Shown one piece after another: positions 34,263-44,412 of a stretch of DNA of 64,000 nt. The stretch is from Crocodylus rhombifer. Its lineage: Eukaryota; Chordata; Crocodylia; Crocodylidae. The stretch is from assembly GCA_038503035.1 (NCBI GenBank), contig JAVSML010025538.1:248001-312000 (forward strand), in the 5' to 3' direction. The number at the start of each line of letters is the position of its first letter. Position 1 is the first letter of the stretch. Under the pieces are notes generated by a model. That model did not search any database, was not told where the DNA came from, and saw only the letters and a list, made by a program, of their open reading frames with translations. Made by a program: the position numbers and the translations under genes.

Positions 34263-36185
34263 TCACAAGCACTCACAAGGGCAGCAGGAGAAAGAGACTC
34301 AGTGGAAGGGTTGGAGTCCAGGTAGGGAAGAGAAACAGAGTCCAAGTCCTTTGCTTGAGGAAGGAAGGTAGGTGATATTTACCTATCCTGGGCTGTGAGT
34401 TGATCCTCGATGGCCAGTTGGGGTCTTCTCCAGCAAGGTGTTGTCCAGAGGGGGTCACCAGCAGGGCCTCTGGGTGGATGGATGGTGTGGCATGGTGCTG
34501 GTCCAGATGGAGAGGGTGTCCCACTGGGTCTGTCTTCACTGCCCCCTTTTATAGGGGCAGACCTTCTATGACCCTAGTGGCAGGGAACATGCCCAGGCAA
34601 GGGTCAGCCCCTGGTGTACTAAGTATGTGCATTCCAGGTGAAGACATGCAGTTACAGCTGCCTGTAATGGTGAGTTGGCTGGTTTCTGCAGCAGTCTTTG
34701 TCTTCCAAATCTTGAGCCAAGGAGGGTCAATGCAGGGTTATGGTTGGGTTCTCGAGTTAATGATTTATTCATTCAGAGGGAACAATTTTTAGACCTACTG
34801 CTGTTGTCTCTCAAGCACCCTCCTTCATCTCCATTCATTCAGGAACCAATTTACATAGGAGGGCTAGGTATGAGTAATATGTTACAATATTCTTATACAA
34901 CAGGGCATGGGGACAAGATGGGAACAGGATGGGAACCTGACACACAAAATGGATACTCATTGACATTACTCATGCCAACCCACATTGCAGGCCTAAATCA
35001 TACAATGTTAATATGAAACAATAAAAATCATGATGATAGGAATACAATATAATACAATATAAAACAGTAAAAATCAATACAAACATAACAGAACACTATT
35101 TACAATATAAAAAGGGGCTTACTACAATGTGGGAGTATAAGAATTTATCTTAGCTTTCCTAGCATTACTCATAATCACTTATAAGGGATAGAGAGGGCAG
35201 AGAGAAAGTCAGAAATGGTTAGGGGAAGGGGAGGGAGTGTATTTTTAAATTAAAAAGAAGAAAAATTGGGGGTTACAACCCATCCATCAGGTCAGGATCC
35301 AATAACTTAAATTAACCCCAATTTGCTATGTGTTGTAATCAGTCTCAATTAATTCCCTTCTCAAAGTCCATATAGCGAATCACCTTAAACAACTTCCCCT
35401 CAGTCCCCAGCCACTCTGTGCATCAGGGTTACTGGGAAATTAATTAAGACAATTCAAATCAACTTCTTTCCTTCTTCATAGGATGGTGGGCAATCTATTT
35501 TGCCTTCTTACTCAAGGAAATCAACAGAAGCCACATCTATTGGGCTGTTCCCTTGCCTGCACACCCCGAAATCTGGGTTGACATGGCTTTTTCTGGAAGA
35601 GGAACTCTGTTTCCTGCTGCCTCTCAAGACCACCTGGCGGGGAGTCCCTGTTCCCCCTCTCTTAACCATGAGGAAAAGTCTGCAAAAGAAATTAAAAAAA
35701 ACAAAACCAAAGACAATACAGTGAACTTCACATCAGAGGCACATGGCTTTTTTAAGACTCATGGAACGGAAGTAGCAGCAATTACTTTCACTTTCCTCCC
35801 TCTGCAGCCTCCAACCACTGTCTTCACAGTCAGGTGGCTTTAGTCTGTTCCTCATTTCTTGAGGCTCCAGTTTGAGGCATGACCGTCTGATCACCCTGAT
35901 CATGGGTGCTGCCCAGTTCTCCTCCACTGCTTGCAAAGAGCTAATGGCCGGGAACATCTCCAGCATCATTACTCACTGCCAACTGCAATCTTTCCCCACA
36001 CTGCCTCTCCCTGGGCTAGAAACACAGCTTTTGGTGTATTTCCTCCCAATCTGGAGGGAGTAGGAACTCTAAAAGCACATCCCTATCATCTCTGCTTCAG
36101 ATGGGATCTTTTCCACACCTGTGGTGAGTGTTTTCCCTACTGGAAGTTCAGGCATTTTACCACTTCTCTCTGTTACTCCCTCACA

Positions 36186-36760
36186 TTTAGAAAATCCTCT
36201 ATATCGCTGGTCGGACAGAAGAATGAATGAAAGCATTTTGACTCAAGCAAGCACCACCAGCATCAAAGCCATGTTGATGTGGCACCAGCTCCATTGTACA
36301 GGACATGTCATAAGGATGTCTGAGAACTGGGTCACTAAACAGGTGCTATACTCCCAACTCACCAATGGTCACTGCACTAAAGATGGTCAAAAGAAGAGAT
36401 TCAAGGATGCCTTAAAGGGCAATTTGAAGAAATGTGATATTAACATTAATACCTAGGAGACTTGAGCGCTGAATTGTTTCCAAAAATGCCATGAAGTCTG
36501 ACAAGGTATCGACCATTTCAGCAAACTTGTCTTACTATGGAGGTGACCGGTCAAGAGAAACAAAGGGAAAGATCTGTGACCTGACATCAACAGAATCTGC
36601 TCCTTCCTTCTGGAACTGTAAGCCACATCTGCAGTCAAAATTAAAATCTTGTATTGACCTCATCAGTCATTTCTGGACTCCCTATCTACTGGAAAACTGT
36701 CACCCTCATATCAAGGGACTGCCAGTGATGATGACACACTAAAGAGGGAGAGCAGAGTGT
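36186..36760 (+). pseudogene. LINE ORF2 C-terminal region, piece 3 of 3
   Basis: The frame reads LYRWSDRRMNESILTQA, then MLMWHQLHCTGHVIRMSENW, then KQVLYSQLTNGHCTKDGQKK and KRFKDALKGNLKKCDININT. This matches the conserved region W-GHV-RM-x-W--KQ-LY--L--G downstream of the RT in this LINE type. Stops and frame changes follow 36456, and the C-terminal zinc finger seen at 29780 is not recognisable here. The right limit is approximate. Confidence 0.7.
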
Positions 36761-37030
36761 GGGAGGGATAGCTTTGGATAGGGAGTACAACTAACTGGCC
36801 TACTATTCAGTGAAATCACCTTGACATACTTAGTATTATGTTTCGGGGAGGGGAGGGGGGAGAGAGTTGGGTGGAGTTAGGGGGTGTTTTTTTTGTTTTG
36901 TTTTTAAGAAACTATTTTATGGAAAAGAGAGTTTAGAAAATAAGATGAAGTTATTCAAAATCAGCATCCAGTTGTTGATCCATTAATGTAAGGGTGTTTA
37001 ATCTGAAACACTTTAGCTCTAATTCCAATA

Positions 37031-37290
37031 AACACTGGGCATTTCCACACGTTCATTAATTCACCATAGTTATTGTGCATTTAGTTTAGTATTTCTCTAA
37101 TGAAGTAGTAACTGAATGTGCAGTAACTACATTTACTGTGCAGTAGTGATGGCACATTTTTTGTGATGCTTACTGTGCAGTAGGCTAATAACACTGTGCA
37201 GTAGCATATTAGCACAGTTTTTGACCAGCATGCTACTGTGCAGTGTTATTAGGCTACTGTGCAGTAAGCATCTTATATAGACATAGCCAC
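37031..37290. mobile_element. Foldback MITE with near-perfect palindrome
   Basis: The core is an inverted repeat. The arm 37165-37207 and the reverse complement of 37230-37272 agree at 42 of 43 bases, with a 22-bp spacer. The repeated word actgtgcagta occurs six or more times across the element. The edges (gggcatttccacacgttc on the left, atatagacatagcc on the right) are weakly complementary. The words gcagtaagcat and agatgcttagtg recur at the left end of the Harbinger-like element at 48.6 kb, so it may be a deletion derivative of that family. Confidence 0.7.
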
Positions 37291-39150
37291 TGAGTACTTT
37301 CAGCTCTGAAGGAAATACACATTTAGTATAGTCCAAGTAGCCCATTATTCATTTACCAGTTCTAGTTACATGTGTCTGGTTTATGGCCTGTCCTGAGTTT
37401 TATCTTGAACATTTCCAGTTGTTAAATTTCATCAAAAGGTAGCCTATATGCTGAAGACATTCCTAACATTACTTCTCCAGGCAATTTTAGGCAACTGTTG
37501 TAGTTGCCATGGGGATTTTAAGGAGTTATATATTAATTGGGGAACTGGTCCATACAAATGCAAATGAGGGGGAATGTGGTTCATGATACAGTGGGACTAT
37601 GAAATGTCGAAAAGGCATGAGAACCTTCAAAGCACAGGCTGAGTGCAATAAGTAGAATGTCTTTCATTGAGTTGGAACTGATTTTGAATCTGAGCCTAAG
37701 TGATTTGCTCCATTTTTACAACGAACTCAAATATCAGTGCTCATGAAAAATCCAGGTGTCCTAACTATGAATTCAGTTATCATTTAGATGCACTCCTTCT
37801 TTTTGAGAAAGGGATATTATCAGAAGACAAATGAGAGATGCAAATCCCTCTCCACCTTAACTATTGTCTGGTTTCCTAAGGTGAAACAGCAGTAAGACAT
37901 GGAAATATCAATACAAGTTTTAAGAGCAAAAGTTGTACTGTTGCTTTGAACAGAACAGATAGATTGTTAAAAAGAAACAAAAATAAAACAAAAAAAAATG
38001 CTTTCTACTCCAATCTAAGTTTGTGCCACTAGGGGACAAAACGAGATAAAAAGATTTTTAAAATTAGCATTCATCTTTAAATATCATCAAGTTACAGGGT
38101 TAAAAAGGGACAGAATGATTCATTTAATTTCAATTCAGTCAGTTTCTGGATAGGATTACATAGCACTTTAACCATTTTGTTTTCTACTCTGTTTTATATT
38201 GGTTTGGTTTGTTTCATTTGTAGCAAAATGTAGCAAAGACAGTTCATATTATATAATCATGTGAGGATGACACTGTAATATAATTGTTCAGTAAGACCAA
38301 ACAAAATAATGTCATTCTTTTTTCCCAATCTGTGACAACTATTTTTGAAGTAAACTTCTTCTCAACAGAAATGGATTTGTTTGTTCATCTCTACAAGATT
38401 TATTCTACCTTTACAGCCAATTGTGCTTTTTTTCCCCCCAAAATAAATAATTAACCCTCCCCACCCCCAATTCCAGATGACCATTAAAATTCAAGATTTT
38501 CCATGAGCTACTAACATATTACTACCTCAGTTTATATATAACTTCATACATGCATTATGAATAATATGAATATTTATTATTCTCGACAGCAAAACATTGG
38601 TGCCTTAATTCTTTCCCTTTATATTGTCCGAATTCTTGGTTAGAACTGCATGATAAATTTCCTATCAGTAGCTAACAGTAAAAATAAAGACCTGCCTATA
38701 ACAGTATCATAAAATTACCTTACCAAGGCATCATTAATTCTTTTTTGGTCTACATTCTTGTAGGCCTTTGCTGATATCAGAAACAAAATACTTCTTGTGC
38801 TTTCTGAACCTTGTATTTTGTAAAAATAAAAGAAACCACTTTCCTTAGGTTGGCATTAGGTAAATTATTCTAAACCATTGTTTTTGATTCAAGCTTTTTC
38901 AGTGAAAATGGTGAGTTTCCCATTTGGCAATTTCATAATCCTCATGGTAAAGTACAAAAAGATCCCTCAAGCACACACTTGAAAACTTGTTGTTGATACC
39001 TATCACAGACAGTGGTTTGTACTACTGCAGACCTGGATCTGCTACTGTTACTTTTAAATATTACATACTGGAGTTCAAAAATATTAAATAAACCAGTAAA
39101 CCTGAAGTGATATATTAAGTTAACCTTTCAATATTACTTACTCTTCCTGT
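37291..39150. other. Unique AT-rich sequence, no gene recognised
   Basis: No frame above 60 codons and no clear repeats beyond short A and T runs. Confidence 0.5.
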
Positions 39151-39161
39151 TCATTATCCAG

Positions 39162-39252
39162 GAGCACAGCAAGCCTCGTGTGCCTCCCTGGACAGGCCAC
39201 AGGCTGTCTCTGCCTGGCTTGTTCCCTCTGAAAAGCTGCTGCTTGGCCATAG
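39162..39252 (+). other. Candidate exon (91 bp), host gene or lncRNA
   Basis: A GC-rich block in AT-rich surroundings starts right after a good acceptor (cttcctgttcattatccag, ending at 39161). It ends at a consensus donor, gtgagt, at 39253. Two forward frames are open throughout (one reads SKPRVPPWTGHRL, another ASCASLDRPQAVSAW); the third has a TGA. I cannot identify the protein. It lies on the same strand as the candidate at 7067-7168. The alternative is a chance acceptor-donor pair within a GC-rich repeat scrap. Confidence 0.3.
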
Positions 39253-39259
39253 GTGAGTG

Positions 39260-40312
39260 TTTCAAAGGGCTGCAGCTTGCTGCACCCCTTGCCCAACCTT
39301 GATCATTCAAAGTTTCTTATGATATTTCCCAAAGAATATAACACAGTGAAGGTTGGATAAGTATCTACTTCAGATGCTCAAAATGAACATTTTATTTCTG
39401 GCCTGTCCATCATTGTTTTGTAAAAATACAATGAACTATGTGGGATTGATATTTTTACATGAAAAAAATGTTAATACCACTGAGCAATTTTAAGGGATAC
39501 TACCTTTATTTTTGTCCTCTCCTACTGAATTAACTATGACAAAAACAAGGTCTATGAGGGATAACAACAGCTGAAGAAATTTACAGTACCTCACCAAAAC
39601 ATTCAGTAATATGTAAAGCCTCTGGCAAGGAACTCCCAGAATCTAGTACATCCTTCAGGGAATCAAGGGAAATCTGCATTACAATACAATGCATGATTGA
39701 CTGGGGACTGTCAGTCAAAATAATGACATTATCTGCCAATCAAGGTAAGACCTAGATATAAAAGAAAGCTTCCTTGTATTAAATGCCAACTCCATTAGGA
39801 TTGGGGTTGGTGATAGCTTAATCTTTTCAATGCCCTACAACAGACAACCTCCAGGTTGTTTCATTTCTGATAGCTTTGTCAGTGCACAGGGCATATGTAG
39901 AGATTTTTGGGTCAAGAAGAGGGCACTACCAAGACATATGTTGCATGCCCAAGTGCACTGGAGGGATACGTTTCGTTCTGTGGGTAAGAAATGATTATGT
40001 TGTATGGAAATGATACTCACTTGGATTTCCATATTTTTACAAAATGTCAGTTCATTTTGTAAAAACAGAACAGAGATGGGCAAGATGATCCATTTCTAGT
40101 TCCTCCAATTCTCTCACAGTTGACAGCTCAGATCTCACTGCAAGAGGTTTAAAAAACCCTATACAAGATTCAGAGCTTTTAAACTTAAAAAAGACCAGTA
40201 GACAATCTAACCTTTCACACAACACAGAACAAAACATTTCATTCAGTAAACCCATGAATAGAGAGGTAGATGAATCTGAACTCAGGATGCCACCCTGCCC
40301 TGCCTTTTGTCA
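39260..40312. other. Unique sequence, no gene recognised
   Basis: AT-rich DNA with short frames only. Confidence 0.45.
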
Positions 40313-40986
40313 GTTTCATAGATTTCAGAGACGTTAGGGCTGGAAGGGACCTCGGAAGATCATCGAGTCCAGCCCCCTGCCCATAGGGCAGGAAGTCAGC
40401 TGGGGTCATAGGATCCCAGCAAGATAAGCATCCAATTTGCTCTTGAAGGTGTTCAATGTAGGTACTTCAACCACTTCCAATGGCAGGCTGTTCCAGACCT
40501 TGTGGGCTCAGACAGTAAAGAAATTCTTCCTTATGTCCAGCCTGAAGTGGTCTTGTAGTAGTTTATGACCGTTCAACCTCGTCATCCCTTGGGGTGCTCT
40601 GGTGAACAGACGTTCCCCCAGATACTGGTGGTCACCCCTGAAAAACTTACAGGTAGCCATCGGATCACCCCTGAGCCTGTGCTTTTCCAGGCTGAGCCCC
40701 ATGGCTCTCAGCCTGTCATTGTAAGGTCTGTTTTCCTGACCTCTGATCATGTGCATGGCTCTTCTCTGGACTCTCTCAAGCTTCTCCACATCCTTTTTGA
40801 ATTGTGGAGCCCAAAACTAGACGCAGTACTCCAGCTGTGGCCTCACCAAGTCCAAGTACAAGGGGAGAATGACGTCCCGGGATTTGCTCGAGAAGCATCT
40901 ATGGATGCGTTTTGGTCACTTTACGAGCTGCAGCATTGCATTGCAGGCTCATGTACATCTTGTGGTCAATGATGACCCCCAAGTTA
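40313..40986 (-). pseudogene. CR1 LINE 3' end with RT thumb and C-terminus
   Basis: On the minus strand the frame 40508-40789 reads MEKLERVQRRAMHMIRGQEN, NRPYNDRLRAMGLSLEKHRL and FRLDIRKNFFTV. This is the same subfamily as the 18.2-kb copy (QRRATHKIRGQENRSYDDRL there). Upstream sequence covers the CIHR, ILPLY and VRPQLE region with frame damage. It is 5'-truncated at about 40986, in the block that encodes the short stretch before MNMSLQ. The 3' tail, ctatgaaact-like, lies at 40313-40322. Confidence 0.88.
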
Positions 40987-41755
40987 ACTCATGCATTAGT
41001 CTATTACAAGGGGGAGGGCCCTGTGCAGGCTGCCTTGCCCTGGGCCACGGTCCACAAGGAAGAATTACAGCAAGTGGGACTTGACTCATGGTGGTGAAAC
41101 CAGATGTGGGACTTCTGGGACTTCTGGTTTCGCTTTTGCTGCGTTCCTCGGAAGACTGACAGATGTGGGTTAGTGGAGCTTTCCTGTTGGTAAAGTGCCG
41201 GATAACACAGCTTTTTCTGTAATTTGTATTTAACTGGAGGATATTGTCAGAAATATATTATGCCATGATTTGAAGACATCAAGAGGTGGAGAATCTACTT
41301 GTACTTTACATATTTTCTTCCAATGGTTAATCACCTTGTTAAAATGTATTCCTTATTTCTAAATGGATTTCATTTGTAACCTTACTTCCCATAACTCAGT
41401 ACTACAGTGCAATGCATAGCTGAGGAATTTTGGACATCCAATTGGTTTCCTCTTGGCTGAGGAATGAGAGAACACACTGGAGAAAGTGCCACTGCAAACA
41501 GGCAAAACGCAGAGGTAGCATACCGAACACATTCCTGGATACAGCCTCTGTCTTACTCCTGTGTAACATAGGCCAATGGAAAGTTTACTACAGAAATATA
41601 GAGCAAAATATTAAGTCCAACTCAATTTTTTCAACCCAATAGTTACCTGGTAATATTATGTAGCTATACACTATCTCACATTATGAAGTCTCCCAAAGAG
41701 TTAAAATATTTACATGTTTGATGATATAATGATTGTAGGTGGTCCAGACAGTCGG
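40987..41755. other. Unassigned sequence
   Basis: A GC-rich patch (about 41000-41180) with the near tandem gggacttctgggacttctgg is followed by AT-rich unique DNA. No gene. Confidence 0.4.
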
Positions 41756-42044
41756 TGCGTCTACATATGATGCTACATCACTGTAGCGATGCACTATGGT
41801 GATATAGCTTGTCACTCTGGTGACACAGCATTAGCGAGCACAAACTGTGATGCCAATGCTACGTCACCATAATGACAAGCTACCTTACTATAGTGTGTCG
41901 CTACAGTAACGTAGCTGGTAAAAAATAACCATGCACCACCAGGATGGTGCTGTAATGGCTGTTATGCTGTCATTTAGTATTTCCTAAAGCAAGTACTAAA
42001 TGATGGTACAGTAACAACTGCACCTTAGGGACATGTGTAGGCAC
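41756..42044. mobile_element. Foldback MITE with paired ends gtgcgtctacat / acatgtgtaggcac
   Basis: Outer ends are complementary at about 10 of 14 bases. Inside, 41773-41836 is an imperfect inverted repeat of 41851-41914 (about 80 percent), with the words ctgtagcga, tagcttgtca and ggtgac in both arms. A second small hairpin, catttagta against tactaaatg, lies near 41980-42003. No coding capacity. The tctacacatg-type end suggests a hAT-like family by inference. Confidence 0.7.
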
Positions 42045-42376
42045 ATGCAATGAGGCTGTCTTATGATTTCATAAAAATAATGTTCCATAACTTTAGCAAC
42101 ATGGACTGGTTTTATGCTGCTTGTCTGCCTCAAGATGAATTATTACAAAAAAATTTAACATAACTTGTTCAGCCATTTGAAGGGAAGTGGCTTAGACAAA
42201 AATAAGTTTCAGCCATATGCAAAAATTCTCACAACAGTCATATTAAGATGTGTCACTGTCAACCTTTTTGCAGCAAGGATTTGAAATTTGATGGGCCTGG
42301 CATATCTGGTACATCTTCCATCCTCATTGAAAGCCAAGGTATATGCTTATGAAAGGTTCGGTTCACATATACTCAA

Positions 42377-42969
42377 TGTGACGGGGCAGTAGTGGTGCTC
42401 TGTCACTTTAAGGGCTGGAGCAGGCAGCCAGCAGCTGCCTGATTAGGGCAGTCATTTTAATGCTCAGCTCTCAAGGCTGGGGCAGCAGTTTATTGCCAGC
42501 CAGCAAGGGAGAAACATTGCCTGGCTGAACTACTGCTCCAGGAACATTTTGGAGGTAAGCAAAGGGGTTATGGGGATGGCAGGAGGCCCCTGGTCTTGGG
42601 CATGACCTAAAACTTCACCCTGCTGGGTTAGGAAGGCCTGGTAGAACTGCCTGTGGTGGGGCAGTGTCAGCTATATATGAGGACCACAAACTTCCTCAGG
42701 GAAAGGTGGGTCAGAGCACCTTAATAACCTTAGCCCCCACTGCTCAGTGGGTAGTGTGTGAGCAAAGCAGGGTGGGGAGACAGGCATGGTCGTTGAAGCA
42801 CCTGAGTCCTAAAGGGGTTGAGGACCCTGGTGAGGTGGGCCAGGCATGCCATGGTGTGGCACCTGAGCCTGCAGGGGTGGAGGATGGAGAGGTAGCCTCA
42901 AGGAGGGGGACAAAGTTCTAGTGAGAAGGTAGAGAGTGAGATTGGGCCTGGGAGCTTGCCCCTGTCACA
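42377..42969. mobile_element. Probable solo LTR (593 bp)
   Basis: It begins tgtgacggggca and ends tgcccctgtcaca, an LTR-style TG...CA pair with a 12-bp inverted terminus. The start continues with gctctgtcactttaagggct, a type of LTR start I associate with sauropsid endogenous retroviruses. The flanks ctcaa (42372-42376) and cccag (42970-42974) share 3 of 5 bases, so the target duplication is weak. No internal retroviral genes are adjacent. The 85-codon plus-strand frame inside is not a gene. Confidence 0.6.
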
Positions 42970-42974
42970 CCCAG

Positions 42975-44013
42975 TAAGGTCTTATTGGAGTTTGACACCT
43001 GAATTATTCAAAGGTGCCATCTACCCTGACCATGTCCTAAACCCCTTTATCTGGTATCCACAGCTGGTGAATAAGCATGCTCCATCCTGTGGCTGCTGGG
43101 ACTGGGAAGGATTTTCACTAATTGTTTCTTTCCTCTGCCATCAGGTACAGAAACTGATCACATGGAGTATGCCGCACTGTGTTCTTAATTCATCCCTGTT
43201 CCCCCAGTGGTTAGGTGAAGATAGAAGACCCGATGTGAACAGAGAAGCTCCAGGCAGAAAACTAGGATAAAGATCTGGGGAAGGAAACAAAATGAGGTGG
43301 CAAAAGATTGGAGAAAACTACAGTGTACTCCTATGAGGAGTGGGCTTAGGATGCAGAAGAAAGTGGAAGGAACCATTAGGGCAGAAGGGCTGTGATGATC
43401 CAAGAAGCAGAGAGGATGATAATGACCCTCTTCCCTTTTTAAAGGTCTTGATCTTTCAAATAATTAAGCTTCCTTTTCTTGTCTGCTAGCTACCCATGGA
43501 AACTTCACAGCTGTGCAGGCTGTCTTTAGTCCCCACTGTACCTATTTTATGCCCAGACCTGAAGAAGAATGCATTGCATTTGAAAGCAATGTCTATGTCT
43601 ATCCCAGCCATGTTGTGGGCCCACTAAAGCACATCACGCACAAAAATCCCTGCCTCACTTATTCTAGATTATGACATTTTAGAGTTTTGTGTTTCAGTGC
43701 TGGGAGATAAAATGTGTCTTTGCAAATAGCAGAAAACAGCAATCCTACAACAGCAACCTTTCTAAATGTGTGGAACCTATTTCAAGCATGCTCACATTTT
43801 TAGCTGTAAGGAAAGAAAAACAAAACAAAAAAGTGCCTATTATCAGTGATGGTCTCATCTTAAAGGGTGCTAAGTGACTTCAACTCGCACAGAAGTCAGT
43901 AAGAGCAGTTCTTCTGTCCTCTGAAAATCAGTGTAAACACAATCTTCCTATTTTTAGTCAAATGGGAAAGAGCAAACTGTAGAATAGCAGCCATATAACA
44001 CTAGTTTACTACA
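42975..44013. other. Unassigned sequence with a possible Penelope-tail relic
   Basis: No gene is recognised. At about 43555-43600, gacctgaagaagaatgcatt and tttgaaagcaatgtc resemble the 'gaagaag...gaaagc' 3' ends of Penelope-type repeats, but the match is short. Confidence 0.3.
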
Positions 44014-44412
44014 TGTCACAGGGTGGCCTATCCTTTAAGTAAAGCTAGTCCAGCTCCCCTGAGACAGACCAGGCTTTTCCTAAAATGACCTATCTATTAG
44101 GGTGGGATGTCATCTGGGACTAATAAGCTGAGAAAGATCCCAGGGGAGAGCTGCAAGACTTCCTAGAAAAGGCTGAGACCTGAGACAGCAGCATAAGATT
44201 TGCCTGCTGGCTTTTCTGAATGGGAAGAAGATAAAGGCAGGAAGCAGTGTGTATGCTTGCCTGCTGGCTTCTTCAGCTTGGACAACTAGAAACTAAAAGC
44301 TAATGGGTTGGGGATCTTCTTCAGTGACCAGTGCAAGGCAGAGAAGAAATAATACAGGGAGAATGGTAGACTCTCCTCTGATAAAGAACTCTGGGGAATT
44401 TCTGCTGTGACA
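44014..44412. mobile_element. LTR-like sequence with tgtcacag / ctgtgaca ends
   Basis: The ends are an exact 8-bp inverted pair in TG...CA form, and the text is transcript-like without frames. The flanking pentamers (ctaca, agcac) do not match, so the call rests on the ends alone. Confidence 0.3.

Larger units (their letters stand above)
33013..36185. mobile_element. Unclassified ~3.2-kb insertion splitting the LINE
   Basis: The LINE polypeptide reads on from LECYHQ (left of the insert) to LYRWSDRRMNES (right of it), so about 3.17 kb was inserted here. The insert holds AC- and AT-rich microsatellites (33440-33850, 34234-34260), a purine-rich block (about 33840-34150) and a region rich in aatacaatata (35035-35120). 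It also contains several frames of 70-130 codons without motifs. I could not find LTR or terminal inverted repeat ends, so it may be more than one insertion or a duplication. Confidence 0.5.

Noticed and set aside
44014..44412. Confident solo LTR call
   Set aside because: The inverted tgtcacag/ctgtgaca ends are suggestive but the flanking pentamers do not match. It is kept only as a low-confidence feature.
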